From contig NZ_WQNI01000024.1 in assembly GCF_010993735.1 (NCBI RefSeq), positions 1 through 47,553 on the forward strand: 47,553 bases of DNA, read 5' to 3'. The notes below the pieces were generated by a model. It saw only the letters and a program-made list of their open reading frames with translations, was not told the origin of the DNA and searched no databases. The position numbers and the translations under genes are program-made. Of this stretch, positions 16,929-25,452 are shown piece after piece (the first letter of the stretch is position 1; every line of letters begins with the position of its first letter). Source of the stretch: Chelativorans alearensis (lineage in GTDB: Bacteria; Pseudomonadota; Alphaproteobacteria; Rhizobiales; Rhizobiaceae).

Positions 16929-17702
16929 GTGGGGCAGCGGGCGACCGAAGAACTGGCAACCATCCGCCGTTTCGAGGGCGCGGGTTTCCGCGCCTGGCCG
17001 GCAACGTCGGTTCACTACGACCGGACGTGGGCCGTGCGGCTGACGGCCAGCCACCCGGCGCGGCGGCTCAACTCGATCAATCCGCTCGATCCGGGGGACG
17101 ACCGCGATCTCGATGAGCGCATCGAGCAGGCGGCGCGCCGCTTCGAGGCCTACGGCCGGCCGCTCACTTTCCGCATCTCGCCGCTTTCCGCGCCGGCTAT
17201 CTCAAGGCATCTGGACGCGCGAGGGTGGATCGCCGCCGGGCAATCGCTGGTCATGCGCCTGCCGCTAGACGAGGGCACCGTCGGCGAGGCGATGCACCAG
17301 ATCCCCCTCAAGGACCTGAACCGCTTCGTCTCCGCCGCCTTCCAGGTGCACGGCTACGAGGCGGAGCTTAGACCGGGCTTCACCGAGGTGGTCAGTTCCA
17401 TCAAGCCTGAAGCCGGCCTGTTCATCCTCGAGCAGGATGAAGCGCCGGTGGCAACCTTAATCTGCGTGCATGACGGGGTGCTTGCCGGGCTCTTCGAGGT
17501 GGCCACGGTGGAGGCCCAGCGCGGCAAGGGGTTCGGCCGGCGCATGCTTCTTTCAGCCCTCAAGTGGGCGCATCTGCGCGGCGCGGCGGAAGCCTGGCTG
17601 CAGGTGGAGGCGGACAACCCGGCGGCACTCGGGCTCTACCGTTCGCTCGGCTTCACCGAAGTCTACCGCTATCACTACCGGCAGCCGGCCAGCGGGGCGT
17701 GA
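16929..17702 (+). CDS. GNAT-family N-acetyltransferase
   Basis: 257 residues with the C-terminal GNAT fold: LFEVATVEAQRGKGFGRRML (motif A, acetyl-CoA loop QRGKGFG) and VEADNPAALGLYRSLGFTEVYRYHYR (motif B). The N-terminal half is a degenerate GNAT-like domain. GTG 16929 is preferred, 12 bases after AGGAG; a TTG at 16917 would sit directly on that ribosome site and overlap the argJ stop. The argJ-GNAT-mutT order is conserved in rhizobial relatives. The substrate is unknown; arginine-cycle metabolism is only suggested by position. Confidence 0.85.
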   Translation: MGQRATEELATIRRFEGAGFRAWPATSVHYDRTWAVRLTASHPARRLNSINPLDPGDDRDLDERIEQAARRFEAYGRPLTFRISPLSAPAISRHLDARGWIAAGQSLVMRLPLDEGTVGEAMHQIPLKDLNRFVSAAFQVHGYEAELRPGFTEVVSSIKPEAGLFILEQDEAPVATLICVHDGVLAGLFEVATVEAQRGKGFGRRMLLSALKWAHLRGAAEAWLQVEADNPAALGLYRSLGFTEVYRYHYRQPASGA

Positions 17703-17706
17703 GACG

Positions 17707-18117
17707 ATGGCGGCGGTGAAACCGATCCTTCTCGTAGCGGCCTGCGCGCTTGTCGACGCCGACGGTCGCGTGCTCATTGCCCAACGACCGGAAGGCAAGG
17801 CGATGGCCGGCCTTTGGGAGTTTCCCGGCGGCAAGGTGGAAGCGGGCGAGACGCCGGAGGAGACGGTGGTGCGCGAGCTCAACGAGGAGCTCGGCGTCGA
17901 GACCAACATCGCCTGCCTGGCACCGCTCACCTTCGCCAGCCATGCTTATGCGGATTTCCACCTGCTCATGCCGCTTTACGTGTGCCGGCGCTTCTGGGGG
18001 ATACCGGAGCCGCGCGAAGTGCAGGCCCTCAAGTGGGTGCGCCCGCAGCGCCTGCGCGATTTTCCCATGCCGCCCGCCGACGAGCCGCTCATCCCCTTCC
18101 TGATCGACCTCTTATAG
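17707..18117 (+). CDS. mutT: 8-oxo-dGTP diphosphatase MutT
   Basis: 136 residues with the full Nudix box GGKVEAGETPEETVVRELNEELGV split over 41-64 (G-x5-E-x7-REL-x-EE-x-G-V), after the substrate loop LIAQRPEGKAMAGLWEFP. It has the MutT-type short length. Family role: removal of oxidised dGTP to prevent A-C transversions. It starts four bases after the GNAT stop and is co-transcribed with argJ and that gene. Confidence 0.9.
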   Translation: MAAVKPILLVAACALVDADGRVLIAQRPEGKAMAGLWEFPGGKVEAGETPEETVVRELNEELGVETNIACLAPLTFASHAYADFHLLMPLYVCRRFWGIPEPREVQALKWVRPQRLRDFPMPPADEPLIPFLIDLL

Positions 18118-18296
18118 GGGAGGGGTGGTGACGGCATGCCCGTCATTTCCATTCGCTGATTTCGCTATTCGCTCCTCCTTTGCGAAAAAGCAAAAGAGCC
18201 GCACGGAGCGTTAATCGTTCCTTTAGCGAAAAATGAGAACTTTCCTTATCGGCGGCAGTGCCCGCCGTTGCGAAGGCCGGCAATGCCGGGGGGATT

Positions 18297-18608
18297 ATGG
18301 ATTCCATGAGCGAAGGGCCACAGGGTGGCCGCGAGAACTGGGTGCGCGTGAGCAATGTCGGGATGGGCATGCTGCGGGTTGTGCTGCTTTTCGGCTCGGT
18401 TGCAATAGCGCTGGCGCTCATCCTCACCCCCCTTCTGGAGCGGCAGACGCGCGATTCCGCGCTCTTCAGCCCCACCGTCGACCGCATGACGACGGGAACC
18501 GTGGACAACAGGGGCGGCGCCTATACGGTGCGCCGCAGCGTGCTGCAGCACTCGCCGCAGGCCGTCTGCATCATCCGCGCCGACGGCACGAGACGCGGCG
18601 CGTGCTGA
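18297..18608 (+). CDS. Small membrane-anchored protein of unknown function
   Basis: 103 residues from ATG 18297, chosen because GGGGGATT precedes it. A single membrane helix (MLRVVLLFGSVAIALALILTPLLE, about 25-48) is followed by about 55 polar residues containing DRMTTGTVDNRGGAYTVRRSVLQ. The C-terminal part has two cysteines. The family is not recognised. It lies just upstream of a Flp-type pilin, and the two are read in the same direction, so it may be a pilus-related membrane protein; that is inference. Confidence 0.65.
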   Translation: MDSMSEGPQGGRENWVRVSNVGMGMLRVVLLFGSVAIALALILTPLLERQTRDSALFSPTVDRMTTGTVDNRGGAYTVRRSVLQHSPQAVCIIRADGTRRGAC

Positions 18609-18701
18609 AAGCCTCTCTTTGGGGTTGAGGATTCTTTTGTGGGTTAAGGATTCTTAACGTCTCCATGCAAGTGTCGGCGCGAGTCAAGGGCGAGGCCGGC
18701 A

Positions 18702-18869
18702 ATGCTCAAAAAATTCCTGGCAAGCAAAGACGGAACGATCGCGGTCGAATACGCGCTGATCGCGGGCATCCTGGTGCTGGCGATCGTTACCGGCGTCGCC
18801 GAGCTCGGCCGGTACATGGCCGCAACCTACGACCATGTTGCCGACGAGGTGACGGCCGCCACCAACTGA
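18702..18869 (+). CDS. Flp-family type IVb pilin
   Basis: A 55-residue prepilin: MLKKFLASKDGTIAVEYALIAG, then hydrophobic residues, then a short polar tail ending DEVTAATN. GTIAVEY is the Flp/Fap signature; processing by a TadV/CpaA-type prepilin peptidase usually occurs after the glycine, before the E-Y pair. Flp pilins form Tad pili. No tad/cpa assembly genes are present, so this is an orphan pilin here, probably served by a Tad locus elsewhere. The methyltransferase gene on the other strand ends 13 bases after its stop. Confidence 0.88.
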   Translation: MLKKFLASKDGTIAVEYALIAGILVLAIVTGVAELGRYMAATYDHVADEVTAATN

Positions 18870-18881
18870 GCGGCACCGCCG

Positions 18882-19766
18882 TTATCCGGCCTTGCCGTCC
18901 TTCCCGCCCGACAGCACGCTTTTCAGCGACACCTTGGCGCTGCCCGGCTTGAGCGGCTTTTGCTGCGAGGCGTGCGGGGCCCAGCCCGAAAGCCAGACGA
19001 TGTTGAAGGTGGCGCGGATGCGCCCGTCGGGATCGGCAAAGCGCTCCTGGTAGATTTCCGCCGCGCGCAGGAAGAGCCGCCGCGTCGCCGATTTCCGGCT
19101 GCGCTCTACAAGTGCGTTGGCCGCACCCATGGCGCGCAGGTCGCGCATCAGGTCGAACATGGTGGCGTAGCGCACCGTCACCGTCTCGAGGTCGGCGACG
19201 GGCAGCGCGAAGCCGGCGCGCTGCAGAAGAGCGCCGGCGTCCCGCACGTCGGCGAAGGGGCTGACGCGCGGTGCGGCCCCGCCGCTCACCTCCGTCTCGG
19301 CCTGCAACAGGCTCTGCCGCAACTCGCCCAAGGTACCCGCCCCCGCCATGGCGGCGAGGAAGAGGCCGTCGGGCCTGAGCGCGCGGCGGATCTGCAGGAG
19401 CAGGCCGGGGATATCGTTCACCTCGTGCAGCGTCATCAGCGAGACGGCGAGATCGAGGCTTTCGGCTTCCAGCGGAACCGTCTCCGGCGCCGCGACAACG
19501 CCCCCCTCATCGCCCGAGAGCAGGCGCTCATCGGCCTCCACACGCAGGACATTGCCAGCCTTCCCGCTTGCCTTCATCGCCTCGGCGGCGTCCGGGGTAA
19601 GGCAGAAGATGGCGGCCGCGCGCGCGAAATGCCGCTCCACGGTCGCCAGCCGCTCCCCCAGATCCTCCGCCGCGCGCCGCATGAGGAACAGCGCACCCTC
19701 ATCGCCGCCTTCCAGCGCGCGGCGCTTACGGGCAAGCAGGAGTTCCGTGTCGAAAACCGTGTCCAT
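18882..19766 (-). CDS. BioC/NDUFAF5-like SAM-dependent methyltransferase
   Basis: 294 residues. DTELLLARKRRALEGGDEG is the N-terminal stretch typical of alphaproteobacterial relatives of mitochondrial NDUFAF5, and the SAM-fold blocks follow: LDLAVSLMTLHEVNDIPGLLLQIRRALRPDGLFLAAMAGAGTLGELR. The C-terminus is lysine-rich (QQKPLKPGSAKVSLKSVL). NDUFAF5 hydroxylates a complex I subunit during assembly, whereas BioC methylates malonyl-ACP in biotin synthesis; the sequence does not decide between them. ATG 19766 (MDTVFDTE) is the natural start. It diverges from comF. Confidence 0.8.
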   Translation of the reverse strand: MDTVFDTELLLARKRRALEGGDEGALFLMRRAAEDLGERLATVERHFARAAAIFCLTPDAAEAMKASGKAGNVLRVEADERLLSGDEGGVVAAPETVPLEAESLDLAVSLMTLHEVNDIPGLLLQIRRALRPDGLFLAAMAGAGTLGELRQSLLQAETEVSGGAAPRVSPFADVRDAGALLQRAGFALPVADLETVTVRYATMFDLMRDLRAMGAANALVERSRKSATRRLFLRAAEIYQERFADPDGRIRATFNIVWLSGWAPHASQQKPLKPGSAKVSLKSVLSGGKDGKAG

Positions 19767-19850
19767 CTTCGTCCGTGTTCGTTCCAGCGTGCGCAATGGC
19801 ACAAAACTGCTATGGTGGCAAAGGTGGGTGGGATTTGCTGGCAGGCAAGC

Positions 19851-20639
19851 ATGGGGCTCTTTCGGCAGGCAGGCGAGATGGCGCGGGTGTGGCCGGCACG
19901 CCTCCTGTTTCCGCCGGTATGCCTGGGCTGCCGCAATCTGGTCGCCGCGCCCGGCACGCTGTGCGCGGAATGCTGGCCAGGGATGCGGTTTCTGGAAAGG
20001 CCCTGGTGCCAGGTGATGGGCACGCCCTTCGGCTACGACATGGGCGAAGGCTTTCTTTCCGCGGAGGCCATCGCCGATCCGCCGCCTTTCGCCCGCGCCC
20101 GGGCGGCGGTCGCCTATGACGGCGTGGCGCGGCGCCTGGTGCAGGGGCTGAAATTCTCGGACCGCCCGGACCTTGCGCCCTGGATGGCGCGGTGGATGCT
20201 GCGCGCCGCCAGCGAGCTGGTCGAGGCTGGGGCGGTGGTGGTGCCGGTGCCGCTCCACCGGCGGCGCTTCTTCATGCGCCGCTTCAACCAGTCGGCCGAG
20301 CTTGCCCGCGCCTTCGCCCGGCTTGCCGGGCTCGACTATCTCCCCTCCGCGCTTGTCCGCCGCCGTATCACGCGGCAGCAGGTGGGCCTCGGCGCGCGCG
20401 AGCGCGAGGCCAATGTGCGCGGGGCCTTCGCCGTGCCGCCGCAGGGCGCGTTGGCGCTCAAGGGGCGGCGGGTGATCCTTGTCGACGACGTCTATACCAC
20501 CGGAGCCACCGTCTCGGCGGCGACACGGGCCTTGAAGCGTGCGGGCGTGCGCCATGTCGACGTGCTGACCTTCGCGCGGGTCCTCCCGGGAGACTTTGCG
20601 TCGGCCGAGGCGGGGTCATATATAGGCGTCGAAGGATGA
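19851..20639 (+). CDS. comF: ComF family protein (amidophosphoribosyltransferase-like)
   Basis: 262 residues from ATG 19851. A zinc-ribbon N-terminus (PPVCLGCRNLV...LCAECW) is followed by the phosphoribosyltransferase fold with the PRPP loop RVILVDDVYTTGATVSA and the GLKFSDRPDLAPWMA, PVPLHRRRFFMRRFNQS and ARQQVGLGxxER-type blocks. ComF takes part in DNA uptake in competent bacteria, and its role in rhizobia is unclear. ATG 19812 is an alternative but has no ribosome site and leaves only 45 bases for the divergent promoter. The gene ends in an ATGA overlap with a possible grxC start and leads a four-gene coupled chain. Confidence 0.88.
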   Translation: MGLFRQAGEMARVWPARLLFPPVCLGCRNLVAAPGTLCAECWPGMRFLERPWCQVMGTPFGYDMGEGFLSAEAIADPPPFARARAAVAYDGVARRLVQGLKFSDRPDLAPWMARWMLRAASELVEAGAVVVPVPLHRRRFFMRRFNQSAELARAFARLAGLDYLPSALVRRRITRQQVGLGAREREANVRGAFAVPPQGALALKGRRVILVDDVYTTGATVSAATRALKRAGVRHVDVLTFARVLPGDFASAEAGSYIGVEG

Positions 20640-20650
20640 CGGACGACAAC

Positions 20651-20932
20651 ATGGCGAATGTGACCATCTATACCCGCATGGGCTGCGGCTACTGCGCCGC
20701 CGCGAAGCGGCTTCTGGACAGGAAAGGCGTCGGCTATACCGAGCGGGACGCCAGCTTCTCCCTGGAATTGCGCCAGGAGATGATGCGCCGCGCCCACGGG
20801 CGCTCCACCTTCCCGCAGATTTTCATCGGCGACATCCATGTCGGCGGGTCGGACGAACTTCACGCGCTCGAATATGGCGGGAAGCTCGATTTCCTGCTCG
20901 AGGCGCAGGGCGTGGCGAGGGCCGGCGCATGA
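20651..20932 (+). CDS. grxC: Glutaredoxin 3 (dithiol, GrxC-type)
   Basis: 93 residues from ATG 20651; an in-frame ATG at 20636 overlaps the comF stop and is the alternative. The active site CGYC (12-15) follows VTIYTRMG and is a dithiol CxxC variant of the usual CPYC. The glutathione-binding elements STFPQIFIGD (cis-proline) and VGGSDELHALE are intact. It reduces protein disulfides and glutathione mixed disulfides in the cytoplasm. Its stop overlaps the nitrilase-family start (20929) as ATGA. Confidence 0.95.
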   Translation: MANVTIYTRMGCGYCAAAKRLLDRKGVGYTERDASFSLELRQEMMRRAHGRSTFPQIFIGDIHVGGSDELHALEYGGKLDFLLEAQGVARAGA

Positions 20933-21786
20933 GCACGGTGCGCGTCGCGGCATTGCAAATGCGCTCGGGCATGGAGGTCGAGGGCAACGTGGCGGCCTTC
21001 GAGGCGCTGGTGCGCGAGGCCGCCGGCAGGGGTGCCGTCTATGTGCAGAGCCCGGAGATGACCGGCATCCTCGTGCGCGACCGCCAGACGCTGTTCGAGC
21101 GCATCCGGCCGGTCGGGGAAAATCCGCTGGTGCAGCAAGCGCGTGCTCTTGCCCGCGAGTTGTCGCTCTTCCTCCATGTCGGCTCGACGGCTATCCCGCT
21201 CGACGGCGGCAAGGTGGCCAACCGTGCCTTCCTGTTCGGCCCGGACGGGGCGCTGATCACCACCTACGACAAGATCCACATGTTCGACGTCGATCTCGAC
21301 AAGGGCGAGAGCTGGCGCGAATCGGCAACCTACGCGCCTGGCGGAGAGACGGTGGTGGCCACGCTCCCCTTCGCCCGGCTTGGCCTTTCCGTCTGCTACG
21401 ATTTGCGCTTCCCGCAGCTCTTCCGCGCCCAGGCGCTCGCCGGCGCCGAGGTGCTGACGGTGCCCGCCGCCTTCACCCGCCAAACGGGCGAGGCGCACTG
21501 GCATGTGCTCACCCGCGCCCGCGCCATCGAGAACGGGGCCTGGCTGATTGCCGCCGCGCAAGGCGGGCGGCACGAGGATGGCCGCGAGACCTACGGCCAT
21601 TCGCTGATCGTCGATCCGTGGGGCCGCGTCGTCGCCGAGGCCGGCCATGACGAGCCGGCCGTGATCGTCGCCGACATCGCGCCGGGCGCGGTGGCCGAGG
21701 CGCGGGCGAAGATCCCCAACCTGAAGAACGCGCGGGACTTCGCCGTGGCGGAGGCGGCCTACGGGCAGGAAAGGGCCGCGTCATGA
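20929..21786 (+). CDS. Nit-family carbon-nitrogen hydrolase (deaminated glutathione amidase candidate)
   Basis: 285 residues of the nitrilase superfamily with the complete triad: Glu 43 (SPEMTG), Lys 115 (YDKIHMFDVDL) and Cys 156 (LSVCYDLRFPQLF). The YDKIHMFDVD and CYDLRFP wording is that of the Nit1/Nit2 branch. In that branch eukaryotic and bacterial members repair deaminated glutathione. Position directly after a glutaredoxin gene with ATGA overlaps on both sides supports a glutathione link, which remains inference. Cytoplasmic. Confidence 0.92.
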   Translation: MSTVRVAALQMRSGMEVEGNVAAFEALVREAAGRGAVYVQSPEMTGILVRDRQTLFERIRPVGENPLVQQARALARELSLFLHVGSTAIPLDGGKVANRAFLFGPDGALITTYDKIHMFDVDLDKGESWRESATYAPGGETVVATLPFARLGLSVCYDLRFPQLFRAQALAGAEVLTVPAAFTRQTGEAHWHVLTRARAIENGAWLIAAAQGGRHEDGRETYGHSLIVDPWGRVVAEAGHDEPAVIVADIAPGAVAEARAKIPNLKNARDFAVAEAAYGQERAAS

Positions 21787-22208
21787 TCCGGTTCGAGCTC
21801 ACATGCGAGAAGGAGCACGCGTTCGACGCGTGGTTCCGCAACGGCGAGGATTTCGAGGCGCAGAAGAGCCGCAAGCTCGTCTCCTGCCCCCATTGCGGCT
21901 CGCACGAGGTGGAAAAAGCGCTGATGGCGCCGGCGGTCTCGAAGGGAACGAAGAAGCCGCAGATGGCGCTCGGCATGACCGAAGAGCAGAAGAAGGCGCT
22001 GGCCCAACTCAAGGCACTCTCGGAGAAGGTCCGCGAGAACGCCGACTATGTGGGCGGCAAGTTCGCCGAGGAGGCGCGCAAGATCCACTTCGGCGAGGTA
22101 GAGGCGCGGGGGATTTACGGCGAGGCGACACCGGAGGAGGCGAAGGGGCTCGCCGAAGACGGCGTGGAGTTCATGCCGCTGCCGGTGTTTCCGGAGGACC
22201 GGAATTGA
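21783..22208 (+). CDS. DUF1178 family protein
   Basis: 141 residues beginning MIRFELTCEKEHAFDAWFRNGEDFEAQ, then SCPHCGS. Cysteines 8, 35 and 38 form a likely small zinc ribbon. The C-terminus has the family block YVGGKFAEEARKIHFGEVEARGIYGEATPEEA. Function is unknown. The start overlaps the nitrilase stop as ATGA, ending the comF-grxC-nit-DUF1178 coupled chain. This order is common in the Hyphomicrobiales. Confidence 0.95.
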   Translation: MIRFELTCEKEHAFDAWFRNGEDFEAQKSRKLVSCPHCGSHEVEKALMAPAVSKGTKKPQMALGMTEEQKKALAQLKALSEKVRENADYVGGKFAEEARKIHFGEVEARGIYGEATPEEAKGLAEDGVEFMPLPVFPEDRN

Positions 22209-22228
22209 GAAGAATATAACGATTTCAA

Positions 22229-22750
22229 ATGCATATAGATAACAGCATTTCTGTTGCCCGCGCGCAGCCTCACGAATTTCCACTGGTGATGAAGCTTCTC
22301 AAGGATGCGGCGGACTGGCTTCATTCAAGGAAGATTAACCAGTGGCAATTTCTCCGGGAAGGGGGTGAGGACGAGGAAATCCGTGCGGGAGTCCTTTCCG
22401 GAAAAACATATCTGGCGCGGCAAGGCCGCGAGATCGTGGGTACATTCACTCTCTACAGCCTGCAGAGCGAGTGGGACGCCTACATCTGGGGCGAGCGTTC
22501 CGACGACGCGGTCTATCTGCACAGACTCGCCGTGGTCCGGGATGGAAGAGGCCAGGGCATCGGCGGGAAGCTCATCTCTTGGGTCCAGGACGAGTGCCGA
22601 AATAGGGGCAATGCCTTCCTCCGATTGGACTGCATAGCAAGGAACGAGCGACTGAACAGGTACTACCTGCACCAGGGGTTCGTGTCGCTCGGCATCAGCC
22701 GTGATCACTCGATGTATCAGAAGAGCCTGGCTGTCGCGAAGGAAGGATGA
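22229..22750 (+). CDS. GNAT-family N-acetyltransferase
   Basis: 173 residues. The acetyl-CoA loop is VYLHRLAVVRDGRGQGIGGKLISWV (R-G-Q-G-I-G), followed by LRLDCIARNERLNRYYLHQGFVSLG. The N-terminus has VMKLLKDAADWLHSRKINQWQF, seen in small-molecule GNATs such as those of the RimI-like or streptothricin type. Substrate unknown. It starts 20 bases after the DUF1178 gene without overlap. Codon choice (ATA, AGG, TTC/TTT mix) is less GC-biased than in its neighbours, so it may be a later insertion. Confidence 0.85.
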   Translation: MHIDNSISVARAQPHEFPLVMKLLKDAADWLHSRKINQWQFLREGGEDEEIRAGVLSGKTYLARQGREIVGTFTLYSLQSEWDAYIWGERSDDAVYLHRLAVVRDGRGQGIGGKLISWVQDECRNRGNAFLRLDCIARNERLNRYYLHQGFVSLGISRDHSMYQKSLAVAKEG

Positions 22751-22773
22751 GCGAGCGCCGGAGGACGGCGCGG

Positions 22774-23106
22774 TCACCTTTCCAGCCGCGTCTTGAGCCC
22801 CGCCGGTGCGGCGTTGCGCCAGGCCATCTGCAGCGCGCTTTCGAGCGTCGCCTGATCGGCCTGCGAGAGCCGCACCTGCGTCCACCCCTTCCGCCCACAG
22901 CCGCCCTTGACGGGCGCAAAGACGGCCGGCTCGCTCGCCACCACCATCTGCTGTTCCTCGGGCGTCAGCTTCACCACCGCTGTCTCCTCGGAAGGCAGGG
23001 TGGCGAAGATGCGGTCCTTCACGCGGAAGTCGGCCTTGCCGAAGTGAAATTTCTCCTCCGCCTCGGGAAGGCCGAGCGCCAGGTTGCGCAGGTCCGCGGC
23101 GTTCAT
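22774..23106 (-). CDS. MmcQ/YjbR family protein
   Basis: 110 residues with the MmcQ/YjbR (CyaY-like fold) layout: ALGLPEAEEKFHFGKADFRVKDRIFATL, then VKLTPEEQQMVV, GGCGRKGWTQVRL and the C-terminal W-x-NAAP helix. The fold is proposed to bind DNA, but no activity is established for most members. A second member lies at 33874. It reads toward the GNAT gene and away from ubiG. Confidence 0.88.
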   Translation of the reverse strand: MNAADLRNLALGLPEAEEKFHFGKADFRVKDRIFATLPSEETAVVKLTPEEQQMVVASEPAVFAPVKGGCGRKGWTQVRLSQADQATLESALQMAWRNAAPAGLKTRLER

Positions 23107-23157
23107 GGCTTCCCCTCCGTTGCGACGTCGAGGAGGATAGCATGAATGGCGGTGAAT

Positions 23158-23919
23158 TCAGCTCAGGTCTTCGGCTTTCGGCTTCTCGGCAAGCACCATG
23201 TAGTTCACATCCATGTCGCGCGAGCGCTGCCAGCGGTCGGCGAGGGGGTTGTAGATGACGCCCGTGCGGTCCCTCATGACGAGACCGGCGGCGGTCAGCG
23301 CGCGCTCCATCTCCTCCGGGCGCACCAGCCTGCCGTATTGATGCGTGCCGCGCGGCAGCCAGCGCAGCACGTATTCCGCACCGATGATGGCAAGACCCAG
23401 CGCCTTCAGGGTGCGGTTGATGGTGGCGACGAACATAATGCCGCCGGGCTTGAGCATCTCGGCGCATTTGCCGATGAAGAACTCGACGTCGGCCACATGC
23501 TCGACCACTTCCATATTGAGGATGACGTCGAATTTTTCGCCCTGATCGGCCAGCGCTTCGGCGGTCTCGGCGCGATAGTCCACGCTCACGCCGCTTGTCC
23601 CGGCATGCAGCCTGGCGATCTCGATATTGGTATGGGAAGCGTCGGCGCCGATGACTTCGGCGCCAAGGCGCGCCATGGGCTCGCACAGAAGGCCGCCACC
23701 GCAGCCGATGTCAAGAAAGCGCAGCTTTTCAAAGGGATGGGCGGCACGCGGGTCGCGGCCGAAATGGGCGGCCACGTGATCGCGGATATAGGCGAGCCGC
23801 ACCGGGTTGAACTTGTGCAGCGGGCGGAACTTGCCATTCGGATTCCACCACTCCGCGGCAAGCGCTGAAAAGCGCTCGACTTCGCCGGCGTCGATGGTCG
23901 TGCGTCGGGCTTCTGGCAT
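23158..23919 (-). CDS. ubiG: Ubiquinone biosynthesis O-methyltransferase UbiG
   Basis: 253 residues. The start [42 protein letters not shown] is the UbiG signature. SAM motif I is LDIGCGGG (69-76), followed by [14 protein letters not shown] and [14 protein letters not shown]. It performs the two O-methylations of ubiquinone synthesis on the inner membrane face. It is divergent from lysC, the arrangement found in Brucella and Mesorhizobium. The 258-base gap between them shows no gene. Confidence 0.97.
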   Translation of the reverse strand: MPEARRTTIDAGEVERFSALAAEWWNPNGKFRPLHKFNPVRLAYIRDHVAAHFGRDPRAAHPFEKLRFLDIGCGGGLLCEPMARLGAEVIGADASHTNIEIARLHAGTSGVSVDYRAETAEALADQGEKFDVILNMEVVEHVADVEFFIGKCAEMLKPGGIMFVATINRTLKALGLAIIGAEYVLRWLPRGTHQYGRLVRPEEMERALTAAGLVMRDRTGVIYNPLADRWQRSRDMDVNYMVLAEKPKAEDLS

Positions 23920-24177
23920 AGGCGCGTCTCCTCTCGCGAAGCCATCAAGTCGGGCGGTGGGGGCGCGATGTCAACCCTGTGCGCCCGTGTCCGGTGAAAT
24001 TGATCCTCATCGAGGCCGCCAACGCCCGCTTGCGACCCCTGCGCCATCATCGCGGCTCGCTTGCGGAAGTCATCGCCATTGGATATTGAGGGCGCGCCGT
24101 TTTGGCGGCAAGAAGCATGTCATTTTCCCGGGGGGCGTTGCCCGCCCACTCCGCAGCGACGAAGGCACCTTTCGCAC

Positions 24178-25452
24178 ATGGCGCGCATCGTGATGAAATT
24201 CGGCGGGACGTCCGTCGCCGACATCGCCCGCATCCACAATGTGGCGCGCCATGTCAAACGCGAGGTGGACGCGGGTCACGAGGTGGCGGTCGTCGTCTCG
24301 GCCATGGCCGGCAAGACGAACGAGCTGGTAAGCTGGGCGCGGGAGATGCCAAGGGCGGCCGGAGACAACTCGCCCTTTTTCGACGCGCGTGAATACGACA
24401 CCATCCTCGCCTCCGGCGAGCAGGTGACGAGCGGGCTGCTCGCCATCGCGCTGCAGTCGATCGGCGTGGATGCGCGCTCCTGGCAGGGCTGGCAGATCCC
24501 CATCCGCACGTCGAATGCGCACGGCGCGGCGCGCATTCTGGAGATCGACGGCAGCGAGATCGTGCGCCGCATGGGGCTGGGGCAGGTGGCGGTGGTCACG
24601 GGCTTCCAGGGCCTTGCGCCGGATAACCGCGTCGCCACCCTGGGGCGCGGCGGGTCCGACACCAGCGCCGTGGCGGTGGCGGCGGCGCTCAAGGCCGACC
24701 GTTGCGATATCTATACCGACGTCGACGGCGTCTATACGACAGACCCGCGCATCGAGCCCAAGGCACGGCGGCTTTCCAGGATATCGTTCGAGGAGATGCT
24801 CGAACTGGCCTCGCAGGGCGCCAAGGTGCTGCAGGTACGCTCGGTGGAATTGGCTATGGTGCACGGGGTCAGAACCTTCGTAAGATCGTCATTCGAGGAT
24901 CCCGATGCACCGGGCATGGGCGATTTCGACAACCCGCCCGGCACGCTCATTTGCGACGAGGATGAAATCGTGGAACAGCAGGTCGTTACCGGCATCGCCT
25001 ACGCCAAGGACGAGGCGCAGATCTCGCTGCGCCGGGTGGCCGACCGGCCGGGGGTCTCCGCCGGCATCTTCGGGCCGTTGGCCGAGGCCAACATCAATGT
25101 CGACATGATCGTGCAGAACGTGTCCGAGGACGGCTCTAAGACGGATATGACCTTTACCGTGCCCACCGGCGACCTTGAGAAGGCGGTGAGCGTCCTGGAA
25201 AACGTGAAGGACAGCATCGGTTTCGACGCCATCCAGTCGGAAGCCGGTCTCGTCAAGGTGTCGGTGATCGGCATCGGCATGCGCAGCCATGCGGGCGTCG
25301 CGGCCACCGCCTTCAAGGCCTTGGCGGAGAAGGGCATCAATATCCGCGCGATCACCACATCGGAGATAAAAATCTCCATCCTGATCGACGGCGCCTATGC
25401 CGAATTGGCGGTGCGGACTTTGCATTCCGTCTACGGTCTCGATAAGCAATAA
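24178..25452 (+). CDS. lysC: Aspartate kinase
   Basis: 424 residues. KFGGTSV (7-13) is the kinase nucleotide-binding signature. GRGGSDTSAVAVAAAL and YTDVDGVYTTDPR are the aspartate-site blocks. Two C-terminal ACT domains (ISLRRVADRPGVSAGIFGPLAEANINVDMI and VSVIGIGMRSHAGVAATAFKALAEKGINI) bind lysine and threonine for feedback control. It catalyses the first step of the lysine, threonine and methionine pathway. ATG 24178 is chosen by homology; longer in-frame starts have no support. ptsP follows after 74 bases. Confidence 0.97.
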   Translation: MARIVMKFGGTSVADIARIHNVARHVKREVDAGHEVAVVVSAMAGKTNELVSWAREMPRAAGDNSPFFDAREYDTILASGEQVTSGLLAIALQSIGVDARSWQGWQIPIRTSNAHGAARILEIDGSEIVRRMGLGQVAVVTGFQGLAPDNRVATLGRGGSDTSAVAVAAALKADRCDIYTDVDGVYTTDPRIEPKARRLSRISFEEMLELASQGAKVLQVRSVELAMVHGVRTFVRSSFEDPDAPGMGDFDNPPGTLICDEDEIVEQQVVTGIAYAKDEAQISLRRVADRPGVSAGIFGPLAEANINVDMIVQNVSEDGSKTDMTFTVPTGDLEKAVSVLENVKDSIGFDAIQSEAGLVKVSVIGIGMRSHAGVAATAFKALAEKGINIRAITTSEIKISILIDGAYAELAVRTLHSVYGLDKQ

